A DNA stretch of 64,000 bases. It comes from Bacteroidales bacterium (lineage in GTDB: Bacteria > Bacteroidota > Bacteroidia > Bacteroidales > GCA-2748055). Below are positions 32,740 through 41,400 of the stretch, piece by piece. The notes beneath the pieces were generated by a model. That model searched no databases. It was not told the origin of the DNA and worked only from the letters and a program-made list of their open reading frames with translations. The position numbers and the translations under genes were made by a program. Position 1 is the first letter of the stretch, and each line of letters opens with the position of its first letter. The DNA lies in contig JAFGWU010000035.1 of assembly GCA_016936975.1 (NCBI GenBank), positions 25,978-89,977 on the forward strand. Direction: 5' to 3'.

Positions 32740-35037
32740 ATGGGTAATATATTTGGACTTTTCTGGTTGCTGCCGGTTATTGCCGGTATATCTCTTCTGT
32801 TTGGCTGGATCTTCTTCAAAGGTATGATGAAGAAATCTGAAGGAAACGACAGGATGAAGGAGATTGCCGCTTATGTGCGGGAAGGTGCCATGGCTTATAT
32901 TAAAAGACAGTACAGGGTGGTTACCCTGGTCTTTGTAGTTTTGGTGATCCTCCTGGCCATCCTGGCTTTTCTTGGCGTACAGAATCCCTTTGTACCTGTG
33001 GCTTTTCTGACAGGAGGATTTTTTTCGGGTTTATGTGGATACCTCGGTATGCGTACCGCCACCTATGCTTCGGCCAGAACTGCCCAGGGGGCGTCGGAAT
33101 CGTTGAACAAGGCTTTGCAGGTCGCTTTCAGGAGCGGGGCGGTAATGGGACTTATTGTGGTTGGATTCGGACTTCTGGATATCACAGCATGGTTCTGGGT
33201 ACTCAATAAGTTTGTCTTCACCCCGGAGCATATGCAAAACGGACTGAGCTGGGCCGGGTTAACCTTCGTTCATGCAGGCACCTCCGAGCATCAGAAACTG
33301 GTCGAAATCACAGCCACCATGCTTACTTTCGGAATGGGTGCATCCACCCAGGCCCTTTTTGCACGTGTGGGAGGGGGGATTTACACGAAAGCCGCTGATG
33401 TGGGGGCCGACCTGGTCGGGAAAGTTGAGGCGGGAATTCCTGAGGATGATCCACGGAATCCGGCAACAATAGCTGATAATGTGGGAGATAATGTTGGAGA
33501 TGTAGCCGGTATGGGGGCCGACCTGTATGAATCCTATTGCGGTTCGATTCTGGCTACTGCTGCCCTTGGAGCTGCGCTGCCCGGACTGACAGGTATTGAA
33601 CAGGGCATGGCTGTCGTTGCACCGATGATTGTTGCAGGAATCGGAATTCTTCTGTCCATTGCCGGGATTTTCATGGTCCGTGCAAAGGAATCGGCCACCC
33701 AGAAAAACCTGCTGCATGCCCTTCTGCTAGGCACAGGCGGCAGTTCGGTCCTGATCCTGGTTGCTCTGGCCGTGATGGTCATGCTTGGCTGGATCACATG
33801 GGGAATATTTGGCTCCGTAGTAGCCGGACTGCTGGCCGGAGTCATCATCGGACAGGCGACAGAATATTTTACTTCGGATGAATATAAACCTACAAGAGGC
33901 ATTGCCCGCCAGACACAGCAGGGACCTGCAACTACTATTATAGACGGGATTGCAGTCGGTATGTTCTCAACCTGGATTCCGGTCGTTACCATTGTGATCG
34001 GCATCATTGCAGCCTTTGGATTTGCCGGAGGATTCCAGGATTTTGCCAGGGGGGTATACGGGATCGGGTTTGCAGCGGTGGGAATGCTCTCAACACTGGG
34101 CATAACCCTGGCAACGGACGCATTCGGACCCATTGCCGATAATGCCGGGGGGAACGCGGAAATGTCGGAACTGCCGCCGGAAGTACGGGAAAGGACCGAT
34201 GCGCTCGATATGCTTGGAAACACCACGGCAGCCACAGGAAAAGGTTTTGCAATCGGGTCTGCCGCGCTCACTGCCATGGCTCTGCTGGCAGCTTATATGG
34301 AGGAGGTCAGACTGTGGATCGGCAGATTGGCCAACGAATCCGCAGAAGGCTTCAAGCAGGTTGGTGATATCCTTTTTTACAGCGACAGGGTCCCGGTTGT
34401 TGGTGACGGCCAGATAGCCGTGCAGGTTACCGGGGCATCCATAATGGATTTTGTAGCCGCCTATGATCTCTCATTGTTTAATCCCATGCTGCTTGGAGGT
34501 GTCTTCCTGGGAGCCATGATGGCATTTGTATTCTGTGCTATGACCATGAAGGCCGTGGGAAGGGCTGCCGGTTCGATGGTGGATGAAGTGAGGAGGCAGT
34601 TCCGGGATATACCGGGAATTATGGAGGGAAAGGCCACACCGGAGTATGCCAAGTGCGTGGCCATCTCCACGAAGGGAGCCCAGAGAGAGATGATTGTGCC
34701 TGCCCTGTTGGCTATTATTGTTCCGGTGTTCATCGGAGTTCTTTTAGGGGTTGCAGGAGTGGTCGGATTGCTGGCCGGTGGACTGACAGCCGGTTTTACA
34801 CTGGCTGTCATGCTGAACAATGCCGGGGGAGCGTGGGATAATGCTAAAAAATATATAGAAAAAGGAAATTTAGGAGGTAAGGGAAGTCCGGCCCATAAAG
34901 CCAGTGTGGTGGGAGATACGGTTGGCGATCCGTTTAAGGATACCTCCGGTCCGTCGCTGAACATCCTGATTAAACTAATGACCATGGTTTCTGTGGTTAT
35001 GGCCGGACTGACCGTCACCATCGGGATATTAACTTAA
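32740..35037 (+). CDS. hppA: Membrane-bound ion-translocating pyrophosphatase, K+-dependent type
   Basis: A 765-residue polytopic protein with the M-PPase signatures YTKAADVGADLVGKVEAGIP, DDPRNPATIADNVGDNVGD and the later DNAGGNAEMSEL, plus the C-terminal AWDNAKKYIEKG and GDTVGDPFKDTSGPSLN. It hydrolyses pyrophosphate to pump H+ and/or Na+ out of the cytoplasm. The potassium-determining site reads GNTTAATGKG (Ala497, Gly500), the pattern of K+-dependent enzymes; K+-independent ones have Lys and Thr there. Many K+-dependent members pump Na+ or both ions; which applies here is not decidable from these motifs alone. Followed by a clear terminator. Confidence 0.95.
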   Translation: MGNIFGLFWLLPVIAGISLLFGWIFFKGMMKKSEGNDRMKEIAAYVREGAMAYIKRQYRVVTLVFVVLVILLAILAFLGVQNPFVPVAFLTGGFFSGLCGYLGMRTATYASARTAQGASESLNKALQVAFRSGAVMGLIVVGFGLLDITAWFWVLNKFVFTPEHMQNGLSWAGLTFVHAGTSEHQKLVEITATMLTFGMGASTQALFARVGGGIYTKAADVGADLVGKVEAGIPEDDPRNPATIADNVGDNVGDVAGMGADLYESYCGSILATAALGAALPGLTGIEQGMAVVAPMIVAGIGILLSIAGIFMVRAKESATQKNLLHALLLGTGGSSVLILVALAVMVMLGWITWGIFGSVVAGLLAGVIIGQATEYFTSDEYKPTRGIARQTQQGPATTIIDGIAVGMFSTWIPVVTIVIGIIAAFGFAGGFQDFARGVYGIGFAAVGMLSTLGITLATDAFGPIADNAGGNAEMSELPPEVRERTDALDMLGNTTAATGKGFAIGSAALTAMALLAAYMEEVRLWIGRLANESAEGFKQVGDILFYSDRVPVVGDGQIAVQVTGASIMDFVAAYDLSLFNPMLLGGVFLGAMMAFVFCAMTMKAVGRAAGSMVDEVRRQFRDIPGIMEGKATPEYAKCVAISTKGAQREMIVPALLAIIVPVFIGVLLGVAGVVGLLAGGLTAGFTLAVMLNNAGGAWDNAKKYIEKGNLGGKGSPAHKASVVGDTVGDPFKDTSGPSLNILIKLMTMVSVVMAGLTVTIGILT

Positions 35038-35080
35038 AAAAATCCATGAGGCTGTCTGGATGATAACCTCATGGATTTTT
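35038..35080. terminator. Bidirectional intrinsic terminator after hppA
   Basis: Arms AAAAATCCATGAGG (35038-35051) and CCTCATGGATTTTT (35067-35080) pair perfectly over 14 bases with a 15-base loop. A/T runs at both bases of the stem let it end hppA on the plus strand; transcripts of the convergent SDR gene, which ends 45 bases away, could also stop here. Confidence 0.85.
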
Positions 35081-35124
35081 CAGGAGTTTGCCTGCTGTGG
35101 ACTGCCTTTCGAAGTTTACCTTCA

Positions 35125-35868
35125 TTAATGGGAGGTATATCCTCCGTCCACCAGCAGATTGATACCGGTAACAAATTCATTTTCTGCCAGGAAGACCATG
35201 GCATGGGCGATCTCTTCCGGTTTGCCGATCCGGCCCACAGGGTGTTTTGCCACCAGGGTGTCATAAAAATCACCGAGCACTTCCCTGTTCACCATACCCG
35301 ATTCCACATACCCGGGATTCACCGAATTGACACGGATGTTTTTGTCGGCATATTCGAGGGCCAGGGATTTGGTTAACGTGTTTACGGCACCCTTGCTTGC
35401 ATTATAGGCAAATGCCCCTGCCTGTCCGACAAATCCCAGGATGGATGAGGTATTGATGATGCATCCCCCGCCCGACTTCAGCATTTCCTGGATGGCATAC
35501 TTGGCCCCGAAAAACACCCCGTCCTGGTTGATGGCGATCACCTTATGATACTCTTCGTAAGTCAGTTCATGCGTGTTGGCCAATGCACCGATCCCGGCAT
35601 TGTTGACAATGATATCCAACCGCCCGTATTTCTTAACGGTTTCCTGAACCATCTTTTTGACGGCCTCTTCGCCGGATACATCAACCTGCATGAAAATTAC
35701 ATCCGCGCCCCTGCCTGAGAGCTCCCTTTCTGCCGATTCTCCGGATTCTTCATTATAATCTGCTATAACAACTTTTGCTCCTTTTTCAAGGAACGCTTTT
35801 ACGGTCTCCAATCCGATCCCGGACGCGCCTCCGGTCACGATGGCGATTTTGTTCTCAAGTTTGTACAT
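35125..35868 (-). CDS. SDR family NAD(P)-dependent oxidoreductase
   Basis: A 247-residue classical short-chain dehydrogenase. Cofactor motif TGGASGIGL (12-20), NNAG (89-92), catalytic Ser in INTSSILG (about 141-142) and YNASK (Tyr155, Lys159); PGYVESG after the active site and GINLLVDGGYTSH at the end. Asp37 after the second strand (VIADYNE) favours NAD(H) over NADP(H). Substrate unknown; similar proteins are glucose, 3-oxoacyl-ACP or sterol dehydrogenases. Monocistronic with a 202-base upstream gap that contains no gene. Confidence 0.88.
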   Translation of the reverse strand: MYKLENKIAIVTGGASGIGLETVKAFLEKGAKVVIADYNEESGESAERELSGRGADVIFMQVDVSGEEAVKKMVQETVKKYGRLDIIVNNAGIGALANTHELTYEEYHKVIAINQDGVFFGAKYAIQEMLKSGGGCIINTSSILGFVGQAGAFAYNASKGAVNTLTKSLALEYADKNIRVNSVNPGYVESGMVNREVLGDFYDTLVAKHPVGRIGKPEEIAHAMVFLAENEFVTGINLLVDGGYTSH

Positions 35869-36070
35869 CAGTCTAATTTTTTGGTTAACGATTTAATATT
35901 CTGGGAATAAAAGTTATCAGTTGTATCAACAATCTGCGACGGGTAATGTTCATTTTCACGCATGCCTGAGCCGGTCTGTTTCAGGTGCGAAAACAAATTC
36001 GGGCGCCGTATCAGGGGGATCAGCAGGAGACGCCGTTTATCAGGGTTGTCAGTTGCAGGGTATGGTGTTT

Positions 36071-36850
36071 TTATACCCGGTCGGATATGATTTCTCCCCG
36101 GTCCCTGAAGAATTTTTTAAGCTCAAGTTTCTTCCCGTCGAACCGGGCATAGGTGAAGTTTACAATCCAGTCACCAAGGCAAAGGACCCTGGACCTGTCA
36201 TTGATTGCCACATCGAAGGCAAGGTGTCTGTGACCGAAAATATAATATGAAATTTCAGGATTCGTTTTAGCATGGTCCTTTGCAAAGCGGATAATATCCT
36301 CTTTTTCGGTTCCTAGATAAGAGGGCATGACCCGGCTGTTGCGGCTCTTCCTGGAGCTCCAGCGTGCAAATGCCGTTGCGGCATTGGGATGGATCCTGGC
36401 ATAGAGCCACTGAAGGAACCTGCTCCTGAACAGCCATTTGATAAGAAGATAGCCAAGATCCTTCGGTGAGTATCCATCACCATGCCCGAGAAAAAATCGC
36501 TTCCCGCTGAATTCGGTGACGATCGGTTCCCGGTGAACCGTTAAGCCTATCTCTTCAGGCAGATAATCGAAAATCCATATATCGTGATTCCCCGTGAAAA
36601 AATGTATCTCGATACCGTCATCAGCCATTTCTGCCAGCTTGCCCAGGAAACGGGTGAACCCACGGGGAACCACATGCCTGTATTCAAACCAGTAATCAAA
36701 AACATCACCCAGGAACCAGATGGCCCGGGCATCGCACAAGACCGTGTTAAGCCACTCGACAAATATTTTTTCCCGCTCCCTTTCCTCAGGACCGGTCTCC
36801 ATGCCCAGATGAAGATCGGAGACGAAATATATATGGTTTCTTTCAGGCAT
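36071..36850 (-). CDS. lpxH: UDP-2,3-diacylglucosamine diphosphatase
   Basis: A 259-residue calcineurin-type metallophosphoesterase. Metal ligands are visible in FVSDLHLGM (DxH), WFLGDVFDYWFEYR (GDxxD), FTGNHDIWIFDYL (GNHD), LGHGDGYSP and the late YYIFGHRHLAFD (GHxH). This set and length fit LpxH, which hydrolyses UDP-2,3-diacylglucosamine to lipid X in lipid A synthesis. Third gene of an operon behind two thioredoxin-fold lipoprotein genes, 9 bases after the second. Confidence 0.9.
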   Translation of the reverse strand: MPERNHIYFVSDLHLGMETGPEEREREKIFVEWLNTVLCDARAIWFLGDVFDYWFEYRHVVPRGFTRFLGKLAEMADDGIEIHFFTGNHDIWIFDYLPEEIGLTVHREPIVTEFSGKRFFLGHGDGYSPKDLGYLLIKWLFRSRFLQWLYARIHPNAATAFARWSSRKSRNSRVMPSYLGTEKEDIIRFAKDHAKTNPEISYYIFGHRHLAFDVAINDRSRVLCLGDWIVNFTYARFDGKKLELKKFFRDRGEIISDRV

Positions 36851-36859
36851 GGACTGAAC

Positions 36860-38008
36860 CTAAAGAAGATTATCAAGCCAGATTTCGAGATTCCTGCCGT
36901 ACAGGTCCCTGGTAACCAGGTTTCCTTCCCTGTTTATCAGAAAGACAGTGGGTAACCTGGAGATGTTATATAATTTGTCGGTCCTGGAATCGGGGAACGC
37001 GAGTTCGGAAACATTAATCCAGTTGAATTCATTGAACCGGATGGTGGAAGTCCATCGCTCCCTGTTGTCATCCAGGGAGATGGCATACACCTCGAATCCT
37101 TTATTGTGATATTTTTTATAAGTGCCCTGAAGGCTGACCAGCGCTTTGACGCTCTGTTCGTTCCCGGAGGACCAGAATGCCAGCATGACTACCTTTCCCT
37201 GCAATTCTGACAGCCTGATGGTATCTCCTTTCGGATCCGGAAGGGAGATGTCCAGTATTCCCTGCTCTTCGGCACGGGAAAGAAGCTCATCCAGAACAGC
37301 CTGTCCCTCAAACGCTCTTTCACGGATTGCGATATCTTCCAATAGCGACAGGGTCAGGGAGGAGTTTGGATGGTAGGTTTTCATAGAGTCGGCAATGAAC
37401 TTGAAGTATTGAAGGTCATTCTCCATATCCATCACAGACAGGTTATCGTATAGCTTCTGATACAGGGCATATACACTGGACAGGGAGCGGCTGTTTTCAA
37501 TGAGGAACCTTATGGTGTATCGTTTCTGATCAATCAGGGTTTGCTGGTATTCCCTTTGCATCAGCCTCATCTGTTCCTCTTCCCGGATTTCAGGGCCGGT
37601 AATTATCTCAAACAGCGAATCAAGTGCATGACGGGTTTCCCCAAGACGGATCACCAGTTCCCTGATTTTTTCCGAACCGGGTGAACCGGTAACCTCGTAA
37701 TCCCTTCCAAAATTCTCATAATCCGAATGAATCCTGATGCTCTCTCCGGGAGTTGCAAGAAGATTGATAATGGCCCCTTCATCATTTCTCAGGATTAACA
37801 GCTCCGGGGAGTGGAGCTTCACCGAGAATTTGAAGGAACGGTTCTTATGGATTACCAAAGAATCGAGGTCTGAAAGCCGGTCTGACTCCAGTTGCTGAAT
37901 TTTCAGTCCTTTTCCTTCCCCGTTATTTATGATGCCCGAAACGTGAATTCGTTCGCGATGGTTGCATCCCAGTAAAAGGATGAAAAGAAAAATAAGTATT
38001 CGCTTCAT
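36860..38008 (-). CDS. TlpA-like lipoprotein lacking the redox cysteines (copy 1)
   Basis: A 382-residue lipoprotein (MKRILIFLFILLLGC, Cys15) with an N-terminal DUF4369-like beta domain (to about 110), a helical middle (about 115-250) and a C-terminal thioredoxin fold of the AhpC-TSA/Redoxin type (about 255-382: LSELQGKVVMLAFWSSG). The site where TlpA/ResA proteins have W-C-x-x-C reads W279-S-S-G-N: both cysteines are gone, so disulfide chemistry is not expected. The cis-proline region RLPTVFLI is kept, so the fold should be intact. Paralogue of the gene just upstream. Confidence 0.82.
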   Translation of the reverse strand: MKRILIFLFILLLGCNHRERIHVSGIINNGEGKGLKIQQLESDRLSDLDSLVIHKNRSFKFSVKLHSPELLILRNDEGAIINLLATPGESIRIHSDYENFGRDYEVTGSPGSEKIRELVIRLGETRHALDSLFEIITGPEIREEEQMRLMQREYQQTLIDQKRYTIRFLIENSRSLSSVYALYQKLYDNLSVMDMENDLQYFKFIADSMKTYHPNSSLTLSLLEDIAIRERAFEGQAVLDELLSRAEEQGILDISLPDPKGDTIRLSELQGKVVMLAFWSSGNEQSVKALVSLQGTYKKYHNKGFEVYAISLDDNRERWTSTIRFNEFNWINVSELAFPDSRTDKLYNISRLPTVFLINREGNLVTRDLYGRNLEIWLDNLL

Positions 38009-38020
38009 TTAATGGTTGTT

Positions 38021-39214
38021 TTAAAAAATCTTTTCCAGTTCTTCGATTAAATTCTGTCCGAACAGGTCGATTGAATCAATTTTTCCATCCGGTGTAATCA
38101 GGAAGTTGGACGGGATTTTTTCGATAAAATAGAGGTCATTAATCCTGGAATCCCACCTCATCAGGTCACTTCCATGGTACCAGGTAAGGGAATCAGATTT
38201 TATCACCTCTTTCCACACTGCCGGATTTTCATCCAGTGAGATCTGGAATATTGCCAGTCCTTTCTCACCGAACATGCGATGTGCCTTTCTCAAAAAATGA
38301 TTCTCATCCATGCCGGGCTTGCTCCATGTTGCCCAGAATGCCAGGAGAACATGTTTCCCTCTCAGATCACTCAGGGCCACAGTGTTTCCGTCGGGATCCC
38401 TGATTACAAAATCGGGAGCCGAATCTCCGGGCATCAGTCCCCCTTTTGCAGGAACGGCTTTCATTTGCTGTTCTGCCGATTTGATCTGTGCATGGAGCAT
38501 TCGTACGGATTCATTGTCGGGATAGAGTGCCGAAAGTGACGAATCCACGAACCGGTATACATCCATGTCCGACTCCATGCTGAAAACTGGAAGGCCATAA
38601 CCGTACTGGTTATAGAGTGCGATCAGGATGGCCGGTGAAGGGGCATGATCATGTATGAATCGGAGGGAGTAATCATAAAATGCAGAGGCAAGGGAATCAA
38701 ACGTTCTGTCGAGTTGAAGTTTTATGGACTGGTAATCCGGATGATGCAGGGAGGCACGGTTTTTTCTTGAAATTTCCGCCATTGCGTCAATTACCCTCTT
38801 ATGCTCTGCCGAAAGTTCCCGGATCAGTTCAGATCCCTCCGAGCCTTTTATACTATAAGGATGAACGGCCTCGAGATTACCGCTGAAACGGACCTTTTCC
38901 CCGGGCTCGAGAAGCAGGGTAACATATCCCTTCAGTGTGCTCCGCAACGCATAAAAGGCGGTCCGGTTCGTGGCAAACCGAATGGAAAATTCACCCTCCT
39001 CGTTACAATACACCGTGTCAACCGGGATAAACTCCCTGGGCGCTATTTCGTCAAGATAGACGGGTTCACCGGCTCCGTTCTTTACATTGCCCTGGATAAC
39101 AACCGTCTCCTGTCGGGCTTCATGATTCGGGGATGGTTCTTTGTGACTGAAACGGCATCCTGTCATCATAAAAATTATAACCGGGAGGTAAAAACGTTTG
39201 AAAAAAAAACACAT
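38021..39214 (-). CDS. TlpA-like lipoprotein lacking the redox cysteines (copy 2)
   Basis: A 397-residue lipoprotein (FFFKRFYLPVIIFMMTGC, Cys20) with DUF4369-like domain, helical middle and thioredoxin-fold domain (APDFVIRDPDGNTVALSDL, then LLAFWATWSKPGMDE). The usual W-C-x-P-C site reads W297-S-K-P-G: only the backbone signature survives. The cis-proline region KIPSNFLI is conserved. The middle domains of both copies align (MESDMDVYRFVDSSLSALYP here, MENDLQYFKFIADSMKTYHP next door), so the pair arose by duplication. The ATG at 39214 fits; the TTG at 39235 overlaps the promoter box. Confidence 0.82.
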   Translation of the reverse strand: MCFFFKRFYLPVIIFMMTGCRFSHKEPSPNHEARQETVVIQGNVKNGAGEPVYLDEIAPREFIPVDTVYCNEEGEFSIRFATNRTAFYALRSTLKGYVTLLLEPGEKVRFSGNLEAVHPYSIKGSEGSELIRELSAEHKRVIDAMAEISRKNRASLHHPDYQSIKLQLDRTFDSLASAFYDYSLRFIHDHAPSPAILIALYNQYGYGLPVFSMESDMDVYRFVDSSLSALYPDNESVRMLHAQIKSAEQQMKAVPAKGGLMPGDSAPDFVIRDPDGNTVALSDLRGKHVLLAFWATWSKPGMDENHFLRKAHRMFGEKGLAIFQISLDENPAVWKEVIKSDSLTWYHGSDLMRWDSRINDLYFIEKIPSNFLITPDGKIDSIDLFGQNLIEELEKIF

Positions 39215-39232
39215 ACCACTCCTGTTTGCCGA

Positions 39233-39240
39233 CAAAAATA
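39233..39240 (-). promoter_or_regulatory. -7 box (TATTTTTG) of the TlpA-TlpA-lpxH operon
   Basis: Minus-strand TATTTTTG, 18 bases before the ATG at 39214. It decides against the TTG start at 39235. No clear -33 element. Confidence 0.4.
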
Positions 39241-39395
39241 ATAAGAAAGTTCAATCTATCCACTGACAGGTTCACCGGAAGGGATGATTTGCAGGTGGAA
39301 AAGGTCGTAAATTGTTGATTTTTTGATCGGTTTCTTTATCTTTGGTTATGGATAACAATTAACATTCGTTTTACCCCGCGATTCATTATTTATAT

Positions 39396-39403
39396 TAATT
39401 TTG
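39396..39403 (+). promoter_or_regulatory. -7 box (TAATTTTG) of the glycogen operon
   Basis: TAATTTTG 35 bases before the ATG at 39439, with TTTT (one mismatch) 23 bases upstream. A second box, TATCTTTG, lies at 39337-39344, so two start points are possible. Confidence 0.45.
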
Positions 39404-39438
39404 CACTCATTTTAATTCAAAGAAATTTCACAAAAACG

Positions 39439-41400
39439 ATGAGTTACCTGAAATTTGATAAATCGGAACTTGTTAACCTTGAATATTCTCTGGTGAGAGA
39501 GGTTATCAGATCGAATCGTGCCGGTTCGTATGCGTCCACCACCATCATTGGCTGCAATACGAGAAAGTACCATGGATTGCTGGTATGCCCGTTTGAGCAT
39601 ATTGATAACGACAAGCATGTTCTGTTATCCACACTGGATGTAACGGTTATCCAGCATGACAAGGAGTTCAACCTCGGGATTCATAAATACCAGGGTGATA
39701 ATTATGTCCCGAGGGGTCACAAGTACGTGCGGGATTTTGATGCCCTGAGGGGTTCCTTCATTATCTTTCGCGTGGGAGGGGTGGTCCTGTCGAGAGAGAT
39801 TATCCTTGTTGAAAAAGAACAGCAGGTCCTCATAAAATTCACGCTTGAAGATGCCCATTCCGAAACGCTTCTGCGGTTCAAGCCTTTCCTGGCTTTCAGG
39901 AATTACCACACTTTAAGCAAGGCCAACCTGGATGCTAATACCCGGTATACAACGGTTAAGAATGGTATTATGTCCAGGTTATATGAACCCTATCCGGGGC
40001 TTTACATGCAATTCTCCAAAAAGGTCGAATTCGTCTCATTCCCCGATTGGTACTTTAACATTGAATACATGGAGGAGCAGAAAAGGGGTTATGATTATAA
40101 GGAGGATCTCTTCGTACCCGGATACTTTGAGATGCCGATCAGGAAAGGGGAGACCATCGTCTTCTCTGCCTCCACCGAGGAGGTGAAGCCCGAAGGTCTG
40201 AAAAGGAAATTTGTATCGGAATACAATAAGCGCATTCCCAAAAACAGTTTTAAAAATTGTCTTCTGAATTCAGCACAGCAATTTATTGTCAGAAAGGATG
40301 ACCGTACGGAAGTGGTTGCAGGCTTTCCGTGGTTCGGCACATGGGGAAGGGATACCTTTGTTGCCTTACCGGGTCTGACCCTGTCCATAGGAGATCTTAA
40401 AACTGCCATGGATGTGATAGATACCATTGTCAGAAGAATACATAACGGACTGTTTCCCAACACGGGCAGTTACCATACTCCGATTTTTAATTCGGTGGAT
40501 GCTCCTCTCTGGTTTTTCTGGACCCTTCAGCAATATGAGAAGGTTGATCCGGGATTGGATATCTGGAAGAAATATGGTTCGGTCATCAAAGAGATTCTTA
40601 ATGCTTTTCGCAGGGGAACCTCCTACAATATCCACATGGTGGAGAACGGATTGATCTATGCCGGAGAGGAAGGGGTCGCCCTGACCTGGATGGATGCATC
40701 GGTTGGCGGACAACCGGTCAACCAGCGGGCGGGACATCCTGTTGAGGTGAATGCACTCTGGTATAACGCAGTTTGCCAGGCGCTTAAGTGGAGCCATCGC
40801 CGGGATAACAAATTTCAGAAGGAGTGGAGGGATCTCCCGGAAATGATAAAAGCCTCCTTTATCCATGTGTTCTGGGATGAAGGAAGGGGTTATCTTGCGG
40901 ACTATGTTTGCAATGATTTTAAGGATTTTTCTGTAAGACCCAACCAGATTATACCGGTTGCACTTGATTTCTCACCTCTGACCAGCGAAATGAAAAAATC
41001 CATACTCGATGTGGTTGAGAGTGAATTGCTAACTCCGCGCGGATTAAGGAGCTTATCCCCGAAAAACGAGCTCTACCGGGGGACCTATTCAGGGAACCAG
41101 GATTCGCGGAACAGGGCCTACCACCAGGGAACAGCATGGCCGTGGTTACTGCAATTCTTTGTAAAGGGGTACCTGGATATTCATAAAAATTCGGGATTAA
41201 ATACAGTTAAGAAAATATATGAAGGATTTGAGGATGAGTTGATGTCTCATGGAATAGGGACCATTTCCGAGATTTACGACGGGAATCCCCCGCATCTTCC
41301 CAGGGGAGCCATATCGCAGGGATGGAGTGTAGCATCGCTGTTAAGAATATCCGAGATGATTGAGAACTTCAAAGCAAATCAAATTAACTCAGGCATATGA
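39439..41400 (+). CDS. Glycogen debranching enzyme (amylo-alpha-1,6-glucosidase, GH133)
   Basis: A 653-residue protein with the bacterial/archaeal GDE layout: N-terminal GDE_N domain (YSLVREVIRSNRAGSYAST, TRKYHGLLV) and C-terminal (alpha/alpha)6 GDE domain (GFPWFGTWGRDTFVALPG, TWMDASVGGQPVNQRAGHPV, AYHQGTAWPW). Known members hydrolyse alpha-1,6 branch glucose in limit dextrins. Opens an operon of four alpha-glucan genes and overlaps the next gene by 4 bases (ATGA). Confidence 0.92.
   Translation: MSYLKFDKSELVNLEYSLVREVIRSNRAGSYASTTIIGCNTRKYHGLLVCPFEHIDNDKHVLLSTLDVTVIQHDKEFNLGIHKYQGDNYVPRGHKYVRDFDALRGSFIIFRVGGVVLSREIILVEKEQQVLIKFTLEDAHSETLLRFKPFLAFRNYHTLSKANLDANTRYTTVKNGIMSRLYEPYPGLYMQFSKKVEFVSFPDWYFNIEYMEEQKRGYDYKEDLFVPGYFEMPIRKGETIVFSASTEEVKPEGLKRKFVSEYNKRIPKNSFKNCLLNSAQQFIVRKDDRTEVVAGFPWFGTWGRDTFVALPGLTLSIGDLKTAMDVIDTIVRRIHNGLFPNTGSYHTPIFNSVDAPLWFFWTLQQYEKVDPGLDIWKKYGSVIKEILNAFRRGTSYNIHMVENGLIYAGEEGVALTWMDASVGGQPVNQRAGHPVEVNALWYNAVCQALKWSHRRDNKFQKEWRDLPEMIKASFIHVFWDEGRGYLADYVCNDFKDFSVRPNQIIPVALDFSPLTSEMKKSILDVVESELLTPRGLRSLSPKNELYRGTYSGNQDSRNRAYHQGTAWPWLLQFFVKGYLDIHKNSGLNTVKKIYEGFEDELMSHGIGTISEIYDGNPPHLPRGAISQGWSVASLLRISEMIENFKANQINSGI

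Noticed and set aside
36004..36045. tRNA or attachment site in the lpxH-SDR gap
   Set aside because: No cloverleaf with T-arm GTTCGAnTC or acceptor stem could be formed; no integrase is nearby.
36860..39214. Calling the two thioredoxin-fold proteins thiol-disulfide oxidoreductases
   Set aside because: Both lack both cysteines of the active site, so the enzymatic name is not supported.
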